From assembly GCF_964355755.1 (NCBI RefSeq), contig NC_092679.1:24860432-24924431 (forward strand): a stretch of 64,000 nucleotides of DNA, written 5' to 3'. Origin of the DNA: Antedon mediterranea (Eukaryota > Echinodermata > Crinoidea > Comatulida > Antedonidae). A model generated the notes under the pieces. That model was not told where the DNA came from and made no database searches. It saw only the letters and a list, made by a program, of their open reading frames with translations. How positions within the stretch are numbered: position 1 is the first letter of the stretch; each line of letters begins with the position of its first letter. The position numbers and the translations under genes were made by a program. Below, one piece after another: positions 33,266 to 45,719 of the stretch.

Positions 33266-34397
33266 GCATGCCTAGTACGAGTTTCCAAATACCTATTTTT
33301 GAGCCGTAGTAAACTATAAGCTACCGAATGCAACTGTTTCCTAATGATTCTGTTCTCTTAAATATAACTGCCTAAAGGAGCGGTGTGAAAACTATGAAAA
33401 ATAATGGTTATCAGATGACTATTATTGACTTTTATTTTCGTGCTATAGCAAAAATTTTCCACCGTATACCCACCATCTTTTTTTTCACTTTCTAGGGATC
33501 ACCAGAGTTTGTACTATTAACATATTAGTTAATTATTTAAGAGGTAAATGAACTATTTAGGTGTTTGCATCATCACCACACTTTCCATCCATATCTCAAT
33601 GTAGCTTTAATCATCAATTATTAAAGTCATCATTTTATACAACAGACTGATGTTAATGATATTCCTTATTGGGCCTGATGTTTCTCTTGCATCTCCTCAA
33701 AATACTGTATGAAATAACATTTTAATATCATATGGGCACCATTTCTGTACTTCTCTTGGGTGGTTAAATGTGATTATTATTATACTGCGTGGATAGCTTT
33801 TTTAAATATGAAGCAGTGTTGTAGACTATATGTTGTTTTTATTGTTTTTTATATTTTTTCTAAATATTTTATTTCAATTCACACTCTAAAGCGGGGAGCC
33901 CGCCACTTACAGAAATCTTATTATTTTGATTTCTTTCTGTACAGATTTAGTTATTTCTGTAACTAAACTAGACTTGTTATTGTTAATTTGTATTGTTAAC
34001 ATAACTAACTATGGACTATTGACACTTTCATAACATAAACTCTGAATTTTCACATGTTTTAATTTTGGGAGTCAAGTGTGGATCGTTTAGATGAGAGGAT
34101 TGGCTGATCTAGGTTAGTTGTTCCAACTTCCTTCCCATTGGATTTGTAAAGGAACTTTTTCAAACTTTGACTTGGAGGCTTTATAATTTTATAGACATCA
34201 TTCATTTGAATTCACAAACAAGACACTACTATTCAATTCGACCATCTGCAACCATAATAGTTGGTTGCCTCCATCCATTAACAGGCAAGTGAGAAAAAAA
34301 CACAATTTGACCAATATTAAATATTAAGCCATGGATCTTTGTCGGCCTCTATTGCGTGTTGTGATTGGTTTAATTACATGTGTTTCATTGCATTGTG

Positions 34398-36143
34398 CTA
34401 CGCTCGCGCTAACCGCTCGCCAATTCGCCAATGGCGACTGGAGTCTCCATTTGGCGAAAATAATTATTGCCTCGTTCGCCAAATTGGCGAAAATACCTAG
34501 GCCTAGCCTGGTCGGCGTGACTTCTTATGGGAGCGAGAATTCGCCACACTTCAGTACTTTCTGACTCGGGTACACTTTTTACCACCACAGCATTTTATGT
34601 GACGACGTCACAATCGCCGTGTTCATTTTTTTAGTTCTGTTTAAACATGCGCAGAGCGTGCCTCGATGACGTTTTAATGACACACAGTTAATGTGATTGG
34701 TTCGTGGCCGGTCGTCGTCGACGTGATGATGAGCAAATAAAAGGGGAAGTCCCTATTCTTCGACGTAGAAAATGAACTTCAAGAAGAAATGTGGACGAAT
34801 ACTTCCGTAAACGAGGCTGTTCTGTTATTTAAAAAGGGGAATTTTAAATTTAACAAAGTAATTACCTCAATAGTATAATGTTACATGTTTAATTTTATTT
34901 CCCGATTATCTAACCGAAAGTTGCGCTTTAAATTGAATAGCTAAGAAACAACGTATACTACAACGGCAACCCTGGCCAAAGCGCGTTTCGGCCGCCTACA
35001 TAGAATGGGTTACGGCCGCTGCATAGCAAATTCAAAGCTTCTTAAATTTCTGCGGTACATTTCTTCCTAACGTACTTGTTTTATATAATAGATTGATAAA
35101 TATTCCACTTATTAAATAATTTAATAAATCGGTAAAATTGACGTTTCGAAGCAAATATTCCATGATGAGAGGCGACATTTTTCGACATGCCTCGTGTGCG
35201 GCGAAGACTAGTTCAGAAAATGGAACAGTCCACTGCGGGGGTTATCCAATCATTAATTAACGCGCTAATACATGCATACCATGCACATTGCCTGGGCGAC
35301 GGTAATTTAGTAATAAGCGGAGAACTGAATCCCCCGTAAGGAAAATGGTAAACACTGATATTTATGGTAGGGATTATTTTTTTCAGTGGTTGGTCTTGTT
35401 GGCTTCTTCGCTCCAGGTCCACGCAAAATCAAATAAAACGATGTGGTTTATCAAACAGAAATATAAATTAGCTTTAATTCAATACTAAATTAGCCAGATT
35501 TTGATAATGAGAAAGACTCAAAAATTGAATTTTTATCGTTAAAATTGACATATGAGGCGGATGTACATAATAATAATAACCGATTTACATATCAAAATAA
35601 AGAGTATTTAAAGCCTGATAACATGCAACAAAAATTACTCCACCACCTATTATGGACCTTGTGCGATCGGGTGCGAAAATGGGTAGGTGTTTTCCAAAGT
35701 TATTTTTAGCGCGCAGATTTCGGCTCGCCGGCTTTTGTACCTCATTTTTAACTCGCGTTTTCTATTAAAATATTTAATAAACATAGATTAAAAATATATA
35801 AAAATAATCTATTAAACAAGATCTTTCCAGGCATATAATTTTTATTCTCATGGGTACACAAGAAATAGTATATTTTTAACTTCAAAGACACGTCACTTTT
35901 TGAAATTTCACGAATGTGTTAAAATCGCGGTAACGAAAATCAGCTTCATTGGGATACCTAATAATAATATAAATGTAAAAGAAGTAAAATAACAAACAAA
36001 TACATGCATTATTTATTTAATAAACATTTTTGCGAATTTTTATGGTTTTTGAAATTTGGCTAAAGGATTTTCAATTTGGCTAATGTTTTTCAAAACCTTT
36101 CGCCATTTTGGCGAACGAAAATTTGACCTTAGCGCGAGCGTAG
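34398..36143. mobile_element. DNA transposon family G, copy 2
   Basis: Perfect 15-bp TIRs CTACGCTCGCGCTAA (34398-34412, inverted at 36129-36143) and a perfect 6-bp target duplication ATTGTG (34392-34397, 36144-36149). Subterminal words 'ttggcgaaa', 'ttcgccaaattggcga' and 'aatttggctaa' match copy 1 at 13175. The body is 1.75 kb, about the same size, and non-coding. The open frame at 34331-34564 starts outside and runs across the border, so it is not a gene. Intact ends mean a more recent insertion than copy 1. The missing transposase must come from elsewhere in the genome. Confidence 0.9.
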
Positions 36144-36881
36144 ATTGTGTCCTATTGGGAACCAATCTTTAGATCTTAGGGTACATTAAATTCTTTCCTG
36201 AAAGTCACTCTACTTTTTAGCCATTATTAGTTATCCGCTTAGTAGCGGATAACTCCTTGTAACTGTCCTGTTTCATCATCTTTTTTTTTTTCTGTATTAT
36301 ACTTCTTTCCTTCTGTAATTTTTGTGCGTCGCGTTTCTCTAACAGAACATATCGTAACTTTGTCAACATATCAACATTTACGTGAACTTGTGCACCTCCT
36401 ATTTTTGAATTACGTCAGAGTTGCGCAACGTAAATTACGCGCGATTTTATGAATTGCAATGATTGATCATAGATTATAAACCAAAAGTTATTTTGTATTG
36501 ACACTTAGTGAAAATTTAAGTCATATTAAGGGCAAACTTTCTATGGATTAAAAATGGCATGTTTCACAAGAAGTTACGTGCGCACGCGCATTTAAAATTT
36601 CAAAATGCGAAATTTCTAATCAACTTTCTACGCTGATCATGACATTTTGAGCATGTCTAAAATTCCCACGCGCGCGAAAAATTTTACGCGTAAGGTGCGC
36701 ACGGAGCATGAAAATCATGTGTTTTTCTCTTGAATTATGATTTTACAGCCTTTCTTAGTCATTTAAAAAAAGATTAACATCATTTCAAATTAACCCCTTC
36801 ACTGCGTATACCCGGTACTACCGGGTATAAACAGACGTCGTTGAAATACGTATACACGGTAATACCGGGTATGGAACAAGA

Positions 36882-39815
36882 GTGGAATCAACACCTGGGA
36901 ACAGTCCGAGAACTTCTCAATCCACAGAACAGAGGTCCAAAGTAACCCTAACTGATGGTATCATTCACAACCAAAGTGTCGGTTGTTTCTCTTTTGCTCA
37001 CCTTAATATGAGAAGTATAGTAAATAAATTCAACCAATTTAAAGTATTATTTTCAAAAAAACCTTTCGATATTATCTGCCTAAACGAAACCTTTTGTGAC
37101 GATACGATTTCAGACAACGAGATCTATCTTTCCGAGTTTTCGGTAATACGTAAAGACAGAAACCGACACGGTGGCGGAATGGCAATTTATATCCGAAACA
37201 GTGTGACCTTCTGTCGCCGTACAAACTTAGAATCAGATGATATCGAATGTGTTTGGATTGAAGTAAAATGTAATCAAAGACGCCCTATATTAATTTGTTC
37301 TGTTTACAGACCGCCCTCTAGTCCAGTTGAGTTTATCACTAAACTCAACGAAAATATTGATAAGGCGGTCTGCGAATGTAAACAAATCATAGTTCTTGGT
37401 GATTTTAACATTGACATGTCTAATGAAAAAAACAGTACCAATCCTTTAACCTCATGTTTTGACCAATTCCAAATGACCCAATTAATTAATGAGCCAACTC
37501 GAGTCACTAAATCAACACACACCACAATCGATCTAATATTACGCTCAAATCCTGAACTTGTTAGCGAAAGTGGTGTATTGCCTGCTCTAATTAGTGACCA
37601 TTATGTTGTGTACGGTATCCAAAATTGGAAAACTCCTAAAAACGGAAACGTTCGTTCATTACACTTTAGACGTTTCAAAGATATAAACCATGATGCCCTC
37701 CAATACGACCTAATGTGTGCACCATGGAATAATGTACTTAACTGTATTTGCGTTAAGAAAGCGTGGTCCATGTGGCACTCGTTGTTTATGGGTATTTTTA
37801 ACTATCACGCACCAACCAAATGTAAACGCATCCGAAACACATCGCTGCCATGGCTGGATGGTGAAATAATGCAACTTATGCGACAACGTGATTGCACGCA
37901 TAAAAAGGCTAAACAATCTGGTTTAGAAATAGATTGGAACACCTACAAAACGCTACGGAATAACGTTACTGATAAAATCCGAACCAAAAAAAGTGAATAT
38001 TTTAAAACAACCATCGAAAAGAACAAAGGTGATTCGTCAATGCTATGGAAGAAACTTAAAGAGGTCCTTCCAAGCAATAAAAAATCAGCCCCAAATTGTA
38101 TTATTTCCAATACTGGAATTACTATCAACAATCCTGACGACATTGCTGATATATTGAATGAACATTTCTCCACAATCGGTGAACGTATGGCGAATGCTAC
38201 AGACAGTAGTACATTTGAATCAAACCAAAACGTCTCTGAGTCAAATTCACTCGAACAATGTACATTGCCAGACATCACAGAAGAATTTGTTCAAAGTCAA
38301 ATATTAGTAATGTCTGCTGGTAAAGCAACAGGTCCTGACGACGTCAGTGTAAAAATGCTAAAACTAGCTTACCCACACGTGACAAAGTCATTAACCCATG
38401 TCCTAAACCTATCAATACGATGCGGACATTACACTACAGAGTGGAAAAAGGCTTCTGTTACACCTATTCACAAAGGAGGAGACAAAAGTAACACAAATAA
38501 TTATAGGCCAATTTCCATTCTACCAATTGTTTCAAAATTTTTAGAAAGGTGGGTACATTCGGCCGTCTATTCGTACCTTGATGTGAACAAGCTGATCCCA
38601 TCTTGTCAATCAGGGTTTAGACCGTTTCATTCAACTGAAACAACACTACATGACTTAACCAACGAGTGTTTACATGCCATGGAACAGGGTAAAATGACTG
38701 GTACTGTTTTCATAGACCTGAGCAAGGCATTTGACTCAGTTAATCATGAAATTCTGTTAGGAAAACTCAAATGTATGTGCATGTCACCATCCGTAATGGA
38801 GTGGTTTAAATCATATTTAAGTGATCGCAGTCAATATGTAAACATTGGTGGCACAAAATCGAAGTCGCGACCACTAAACATTGGTGTGCCACAGGGTTCG
38901 ATTTTGGGGCCACTGCTTTTTATCATTTACACACGTGATCTACAAAATTGCATTCCTAAAAACTGTAAGTTGTTCATGTACGCTGACGATTCAACCTTGA
39001 CATGTAGTTTACCAACCATAGACGAAATTGAAACAAATTTAAATATAGTATTAGATATAGTACACAATTGGCCAAACAGAAACAAACTCACTATAAATGC
39101 AAACAAAACTAAATCAATGCTCATCGGATCGAAAAAGAAAACATCTACTAACAACCTTAATCTAAAAATTGCAAACAATTCAGTTGAAAGGGTAGAATCC
39201 TTTAAATGCTTAGGTGTCATAATTGACGAAACGTTAAGTTGGTCACCACATGTCGAGTACGTGAACAAAACAGTTTCTTCTAAACTAGGCATGCTAAATC
39301 GGATTCGCAACTGTATTCCACAAGGCTGCATGAACACGCTATTCACTAGTCTAATAAGGCCGTCATTAGACTATTGTTGTACAGTATGGGGTGGCAGGTA
39401 TGCTTCTCATAATAAAACACTTAATAAGTGTCTAAAACGAGCTGCAAGGCTTATTTTAAAATGTCCATATCTGACTCCTTCTGTAGATATGTTCTCAGAC
39501 CTAGACTGGCTTTCATTTTCGGACAGAGTTTCATTTAAAAGGACTGTCCTTGTATTTAAATGCATAAATAAAATGACTCCCGAATATATGACTGATATAT
39601 TTACACCCTTATCCCAGTCACGTGTAACGAGGCAGTCCACATTGTTGAAGTTAAAGATTCCTTTTGCGAGAAAAGAATGTTTCTCCACAAGTTTTAGTGT
39701 TGTTGGTGCAACCCTGTGGAATAGCGTCGAAGAGGAGTTAAGAACCATCACATCCATAGGGTTATTTAAATCAGAACTTCATAGGAAATATATTCAGCAA
39801 AATGCTATTATGTAA
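36882..39815 (+). CDS. LINE ORF2 polyprotein: endonuclease and reverse transcriptase (CR1/L2-like)
   Basis: The 977-codon frame encodes the enzyme of a non-LTR retrotransposon, which nicks DNA and copies its RNA at the nick. The apurinic-type endonuclease spans about residues 36-245, with N42 in 'HLNMRS', E69 in 'LNET', D174 in 'GDFN' and D239-H240 in 'SDHYVV'. The reverse transcriptase spans about 470-760: 'GPDDVSVKML', 'YRPIS', 'FIDLSKAFDSVNH', 'GVPQGSILGP' and the catalytic YADD at 700-703. A C-terminal region with 'LDYCCTVWG' and 'ATLWNSV' follows. No RNase H domain is seen. The codon at 36882 is GTG. The frame opens inside piggyBac sequence after a TAA at 36828, and the first in-frame ATG is codon 43, so the 5' end is truncated and ORF1 is missing. 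All catalytic residues are intact, so the copy is young. Clade (CR1/L2 or a Jockey relative) is inferred from motif wording. Confidence 0.93.
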   Translation: MESTPGNSPRTSQSTEQRSKVTLTDGIIHNQSVGCFSFAHLNMRSIVNKFNQFKVLFSKKPFDIICLNETFCDDTISDNEIYLSEFSVIRKDRNRHGGGMAIYIRNSVTFCRRTNLESDDIECVWIEVKCNQRRPILICSVYRPPSSPVEFITKLNENIDKAVCECKQIIVLGDFNIDMSNEKNSTNPLTSCFDQFQMTQLINEPTRVTKSTHTTIDLILRSNPELVSESGVLPALISDHYVVYGIQNWKTPKNGNVRSLHFRRFKDINHDALQYDLMCAPWNNVLNCICVKKAWSMWHSLFMGIFNYHAPTKCKRIRNTSLPWLDGEIMQLMRQRDCTHKKAKQSGLEIDWNTYKTLRNNVTDKIRTKKSEYFKTTIEKNKGDSSMLWKKLKEVLPSNKKSAPNCIISNTGITINNPDDIADILNEHFSTIGERMANATDSSTFESNQNVSESNSLEQCTLPDITEEFVQSQILVMSAGKATGPDDVSVKMLKLAYPHVTKSLTHVLNLSIRCGHYTTEWKKASVTPIHKGGDKSNTNNYRPISILPIVSKFLERWVHSAVYSYLDVNKLIPSCQSGFRPFHSTETTLHDLTNECLHAMEQGKMTGTVFIDLSKAFDSVNHEILLGKLKCMCMSPSVMEWFKSYLSDRSQYVNIGGTKSKSRPLNIGVPQGSILGPLLFIIYTRDLQNCIPKNCKLFMYADDSTLTCSLPTIDEIETNLNIVLDIVHNWPNRNKLTINANKTKSMLIGSKKKTSTNNLNLKIANNSVERVESFKCLGVIIDETLSWSPHVEYVNKTVSSKLGMLNRIRNCIPQGCMNTLFTSLIRPSLDYCCTVWGGRYASHNKTLNKCLKRAARLILKCPYLTPSVDMFSDLDWLSFSDRVSFKRTVLVFKCINKMTPEYMTDIFTPLSQSRVTRQSTLLKLKIPFARKECFSTSFSVVGATLWNSVEEELRTITSIGLFKSELHRKYIQQNAIM

Positions 39816-39912
39816 ATGGTTTTTAAGTCAATGCAGGGCCCCAATGGAAATCAGTTTTTAACTGTTTGGGCTTACCCTGGGTAAACAAAGTAGTAATAAT
39901 AATAATTAAAAA
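39816..39912 (+). mobile_element. 3' tail of the LINE
   Basis: After the TAA stop the tail reads 'cagggccccaatggaaatca', 'tgtttgggcttaccctggg' and an (ata)n end. The same tail occurs alone at 7779-7863. Its 'gggcccnnnggnga.cagtct' core is shared with the SINE 3' end (63711-63760, inverted), which matters for how that SINE moves. Confidence 0.8.
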
Positions 39913-41696
39913 AAAACAATGATATAATCGTATTTGCCTATAATATACTGTATAGCACCCTCTATATTTTTTCGACGAAATTGAATATTTTTGCAAGTCA
40001 TTAAAATTTTTTTCCACCAAAAAAAACGGCCCTCTATAGTTGTATTATCGTCTTGAAAATAATAATTAATTAATTAATTATATATAGTATAGCATATATA
40101 ATAGTATTTCTACCTTGAAAAGTTGTTTTGAGTATCGTAATGGTGGCCTTTTTGAAAGTAACAAAAATTTACCAGCCCCAATAGGGCAACATCGTGTTTA
40201 TCACAACACGCAAAAAAAAAAAATTTGAAACAATAGTTAGTTTTTGTACTATAGTGAATTTTTGGAAAATGTCATTAAATTCAAGATTTTGCCCCAAAAC
40301 TTTGATTTGTGCATAATTTTTATAAAACAATAAAAATAGTTCAATTTTTTTAAATATTTTTATTTGATATACGTTTCTTCATCAATATCCAGTTGGAAAA
40401 ATGTATTCCATAAGAATTTCTTATAGAAAATATAGTTTTTATCATTGATTCAATAAAAAACATTAAATCCAAAACACCTGTAATGACGTCATTAATATGC
40501 AAATTACTTTTTTTTATACCTAACTGTAGACTAACCCTTTGCCCATCACACACCACAAAAATAATTACACAATTATCTCAATTAGTATTTTTTTTTGCAA
40601 TTTATTAAAATATCATGTTTTTCTTAAATATATATTACTCACAGAGGTGGGAATAATGCTCCGCAGTAAAAGGGTTAAAATGACGTCATACGAACACGTT
40701 GATTTAGACCATTTGCGCGCATTTTAGTTGAAAAAGTTATAAAATATTGTCAAAATAATGCCAATTTTGAATCTTCAATCTTATTCAGGATCAAAGGTGA
40801 CCTCCAATTTTTTTAACTTATTATGTAAGAAGATAAATTGTAGATATGAATTCATGCAGAATTTTTACCTCTCGGATGTTATGACATCATCGTATGGCCA
40901 CACGAAAGTAAAATATAGGATTTTTGTCTCTTTCGTTATTGCTCATCATATTCAACAGAGTGCATCTCGCTTATACGTATTCCATTTCCCCCGAGATTTT
41001 AATATTGTCTACTTTAATCAACTATCTTTCGTATGAGTTAAAAATAGTTTAATTTTTATGACGTCATCATGTCTAAAAATGTAAATAACGTGGGTCACTT
41101 ATTTTCATTTTTACAGTAAATTTCAATCTGTTATAGCTCGTCAGAATAAAAAGTGATAATCATGTTTAAAACGTTTTCTGGAAGCTATTGGATTGTAGAT
41201 ACGAATTCATGTGAATATTTTGCCAATCAGATGTTGTGACATCATCATATGGCCAGTTGAATAAAAAAAGTTGTATTTTCATATTTTGCTTCATAGTTCA
41301 TCACATTTAAAAGAGCGCGCATCTATATTTTACGTATTCAAATTTCTTCTACACGTTAATATGTTGTTGCTGCGATAATTTCCTTCCGAAATTGCTATAT
41401 TAGTGTTTCATTTTGATACTGTCAGTCACCATGTTAAAAATTGGAATAAATGGCGTGACCCGTAATTTCACCTATTCTACACTGTATGTAATATGTATAC
41501 AGATTTTACTATGATACTGTAAATATAGTATATGACACAAAATATACAGCATTCAGTACTAACAACATATCATACTCTTCAGTTTAGGTCATAATGCCAT
41601 AATCTTTTTCTGTGTGCAATATTCCAACGTATGACATGCACGTGGCGTTTGTTGGGCGGATAACTAACTCGTCAAAGTGACGAGTTTCATGTCTAG

Positions 41697-43046
41697 TTTA
41701 CTTTTATTTCACACTACAATTCATACTTTTTGGATCAAAGAGCTGAAAGCAGCTACATAGCTTGTTTTATCAGCAGTCAGGGTGGTCAGCGATGAAAACA
41801 AAATTATGCTAGGTGGCAGCACAATATTATGCCAGGTTATGCTACCTGTAGGCACAATTATGGCCAAATGTCACCAAAACATTGTATCAGAAACATGTAA
41901 TGCTTCAGAATTGGTTTGTCAGAATTGACAATAGAAAAAATAGGAATTTCTGATTGGAGATCCACTTCAGGAACACCTGTACTGGCTTCAAAGGTGTACA
42001 TTTAAAAAAATACTAAATCTTTCATCAATGACTCAATTAAAGTGGTCAACTAAAAGCCTGGTTTGTTTTTGTGGTCAATACCGTGATTATATTCCTGGGT
42101 CATTTAACCTCAAAGGTTATCATGCTTCTTGAGGTCAATTTATAAACAATGCTATCCAGTCTTTGAAGGTAATGATGTGATGATTATGTATTTACTCTTT
42201 TAAAAGTCTTCTTTATCTTACTAGATAAGGAAGAGAAATAGTAACACAGAATTAGCATTTACTGAAAATGTGTCCTGGAAATACCATGGAATTTCACACA
42301 GTTATAATAACCAGTTTTTTTTTCGCGTCAAAATTAGGCTGTAGTGCAATTTCTGTTTATAAATAACCAAAACAAAAACCATGTAACCTATGTTGAAAGA
42401 TATTCTCCATACATTTCCATAAAGGTACGATTAGTAAAGGTTCCCAACTTATTTTTATTAAGAAATATGTCAATAACTGGATTCGAACAAATATGTCAAC
42501 AGTCTTTATTCAATTACTATGAAAGTTATATGTTAGTAACTTAATTGGAAATATTTAGTCATAGCTGGTAATGACCTGAACAGTTTATATGAATGTAGCA
42601 TTGTATTCATATGGCCTGACAAAAACAGACATAGCCTAGACATCATCACTTCAAGATGTTGTCTCAAAGGAATAGCTGTGGAAATAGGTTTTCTGTCTAC
42701 TTTAATGATGTACTTACCCTTTGACATTATCCCCATTTGGAAACTTTAGGCAAAAACCAAAAGTTGAATTGCAGACGAAAGTTGTATATTGTACTGTGTT
42801 CTGTATATGACATGAGGGTAGGTAAGTTTAACTACTTCCAGTATGCCATTTATGCATTCATTTTAGGTATAGTATATTCATTAATGTTTTAACTCAAACT
42901 ATAGGTCAAGTTCATTGATCACTAGTAAACCATTTTCATCCAGGATTTTGAAATAGACTTGGAGAGAGCAGGGTTTTAAAATGGTGGTGAAATTAAGTGC
43001 TAAGCTTTAATTTGTTATCCTATTTTTTGCATTACAATTTTTGAAA
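41697..43046. other. No gene recognised
   Basis: AT-rich unique-looking sequence. The open frame at 42344-42544 has no domain or splice context. Confidence 0.5.
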
Positions 43047-43202
43047 TTTAATGTTGCTGATAATAGTCACTTTTGTTTTCAATTTGTAACAAGCTAACCC
43101 CTGTATAATTCTGATGACACTTTATTTAATGTTGCTGATAATAGTCACTTTTGTTTTCAATTTGTAACAAGTTAACACCTGTATAATTCTGATGACACTT
43201 TA
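43047..43202. repeat. 78-bp tandem duplication
   Basis: Two units begin 'tttaatgttgctgataatag' and end 'ctgatgacac', differing at two bases ('gctaaccc' versus 'gttaacac'). Recent local duplication; no function apparent. Confidence 0.9.
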
Positions 43203-45618
43203 ATTATTACACCACATTTTAAGAATGAGTTTTTGTAATAAAAAAGGCTACACAACTGGCTATAATTTGTTTGAACAGCAACTTACCCTATTAAATGATA
43301 GATTGATGCCAAATTTCACCAATCAGGGTGGGGCAGGCTGAGGTGGTTGAATATCCTAAACCCTATGAGTATGACTACTAAATCTAGCAATAGCCACACG
43401 ATTACTTACATTGGCCGGCAAGCAAGTTTATTCGAAAAGGGCTCTAGAAATGTGGTATACTATTATTATTAAGTGTATCTTTTCTTGTGAATACATTTAG
43501 CTTCTGGTATCAATTTCCGGCGAACTCAAAGCTCCTTATTATCAACATTTTCTTACCTCAGGACCATGGTGAGGCTTAGGTAGTGAAGTTGGTTTCCACC
43601 CCTACAACCGAAATCCTGAATCAGATTATCTTTTTAACCTCTCTACCAAATTTGAACCCCTGTCTAAAAATTGTGGCTACAGGCCAGTTCTGTTGCTATA
43701 ACTGAAGATGCATTTTAGTTGTTATCAACCATTTTATACTCATCAACCATTTTATAGATTAATTCTATAAAGTAATACAGACATAAATGTTCACTTTATT
43801 TTCAGAATACAATACATTTCTAAGTTAGCTGTTGACCCATCAACACCTTTCTTTTATCACCAAGTTAATTTGCAAACATGCAAAAACTATTAACCTGAGG
43901 GTTTAGGATGTCCCATGATGACCTGAAATTGACTTCTCCTGACTTTTAACCTTTAGAATAATAGTCAGTTTATTTCCTGGAAGATGAACAAGTTGTATTT
44001 ATAAAAGAACACAACACAAAAATTGCTTACGGTTACAGCATCAAATTATTTTTGATATCATCAATCAATTATTATTAAAATTATTCGTTATTTATAAAGA
44101 AAGATCAAAGTGCTGTACAGGCAATATCAGAAACGAACTAATACATAAAATAAATGGTTAAAGAGCACTATTTGAAACAAGTAAGTTTTAAGATAATGAT
44201 AATACTGTAATAATAACTTATTTAGAAGTGAAAAGTACTGTACTAATTGTATCACGCCCGCCGCTCATACAACAAAAAGTTTTAATGTACGAATATCCGT
44301 CCATGTGTTGGGTACGTTTTAATATTTTTGCGGTTCACATATATTTTCTATGCTACAAATAATTTTTTGTAGTTATGTCATGGACTAAAATTGTGTTCAT
44401 TAGTGACCACTTTAGGAAATTTACAGCAAAATAAGTTCTGCTCTAAAACACCGGAGCCTCCTGGGCCTTCGTCCCTTGGACTCCGACCAGGCTTCTTGGC
44501 AGCCCCTGACTCAGCTCTCAAAGTACTCAATATTAATGTTTTACAAATCCTGCACATGCTCCTGGTACAGTATTGGAATTAATTTTGGAATCTGATCATA
44601 ATCATCAAACTCATTCATTGTAGTTCAGCTGAAAACTTTACTAAATACATCAATCTGCTGGTTTGTAAAGGGTGGGGTAGGTCATGGACAATTTATTAAT
44701 TGATAAGTGTATTATTATTATTATTAAACTCTTCCAAGCTTAGGTGAACCTTCATCAGCGGCCATGATCACAATGCTCAACCTATTGGAATGCTAGGCTT
44801 GTCTGTATATCAGGCTACGAGTATAACTTCTGACTCTTTACATTCTGTTATATCTTCAGTATTTATAAATTTTATATTTATAAAAAATGTATTTGATACT
44901 GATAGTTTTTTAGTTTCTGTTATTTCTTGGTGTTGAAATTTTGTTTGAACTTCATGGTAGTCAGTGATAAATTAGTTAATAAGTTAATTATTTCAAATTA
45001 TTAAAAACTAAGTAATAATTATTATTGAAAAAGCAAAGCAGACGGTATTTACCATAAAATAACTATTTGATGGCTTTCTTTAAATTGTTGACAAATTTGA
45101 TAGATATTAGTTTAGAAGTACATAGTATAAAACATACAGGTAATAATTATATCAATCTACAATAAATAGGTCGTGTTAAAAGTGTTCTCAAAGTACACGT
45201 TTTGATAATTGTTCAAATTTGTGTTTCTCGTCTTTTAATATAATGTTTAAGAGTCAATGCCTGATGAGCCAGGGAGTCTATACTCATGCCAAACCTTCAT
45301 TGCATAAAATATGCTGCTTAAAATCTCTAGCAACTTAGGGAGTGAGCTAATTTGACCTTGACTGAATTGCCTGCCTAGCTACAATATTGCACATCTTGCT
45401 AGCTATCACCATATCACAGTCTGGCTTCTTGCAATGATGTACTCTATGCCTCATGCTAAATAAGCCGTAAGCAGCACATTGTAGCTCTCTCAAATTCTTC
45501 ACTAATCAAACTCTACAAATTCAAAAATAAGTTTTGTTCTAGTATATGTTGCTGATGTGTATGGACTGGTGCTAGTTCTGCTAGATTGTAGTACATGTGT
45601 GCTAATTTATTTTTTAAG
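43203..45618. other. Mostly featureless; one GC-rich island at 44445-44525
   Basis: Within AT-rich DNA an 80-bp patch is strikingly GC-rich ('ccggagcctcctgggccttc', 'ggcttcttggcagcccctga'). It is open in one plus frame as 'PPGPSSLGLRPGFLAAPDSA'. No good donor follows it. It could be an exon remnant or a TE piece; I cannot name it. Otherwise no feature. Confidence 0.35.
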
Positions 45619-45711
45619 TAAAAAGCTGGCAAGTCAAAGTGATTATATGTACAACAACTCAATGGAGGTGTTTTGGAAAAAGATTGTGGAGAATGAGGAT
45701 CTGTTTCAGGG
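45619..45711 (+). CDS. Candidate host exon (unknown protein)
   Basis: One plus frame reads 'KKLASQSDYMYNN' then 'SMEVFWKKIVENEDLFQG'. It ends at a good donor, cagGG|GTGAGT (GTGAGT at 45712-45717), and the same frame meets TGA at once if unspliced. On the left a T-rich run ends in AAG (45616-45618), a plausible acceptor; alternatively translation starts at ATG 45647. The exon ends two bases into a codon. The residue mix (charged, one Trp, few low-complexity runs) differs from the repeat-born frames around it. I do not recognise the protein. The next compatible exon is at 54213. The call rests on splice sites and composition only. Confidence 0.35.
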
Positions 45712-45719
45712 GTGAGTTT

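Larger units (their letters stand above)
36794..40674. mobile_element. piggyBac-like element inserted in the Helitron
   Basis: TTAA stands on both sides (36790-36793 and 40675-40678). The TIRs are CCCCTTCACTGCG at left and, reversed, CCCTTTTACTGCG at right. TTAA plus a CCC start is the piggyBac signature. Just inside the left end lie two palindromic words, TACCCGGTAcTACCGGGTA near 36810 and a relative near 36852. About 0.76 kb of AT-rich sequence remains to the right of the LINE it carries. No piggyBac transposase is present, so it is non-autonomous. Confidence 0.85.
36229..41696 (+). mobile_element. Helitron family C, split by piggyBac-like element
   Basis: The 5' terminal hairpin AGTTATCCGC...GCGGATAACT lies at 36229-36254. 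The 3' hairpin AACTCGTCaaaGTGACGAGTT at 41666-41686 is followed by CTAG (41693-41696). The left part (36229-36789) and right part (40679-41696) together are collinear with the long form at 19312-22346, on the opposite strand. The interruption is exactly at a TTAA. No coding sequence belongs to the Helitron itself. Confidence 0.88.
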
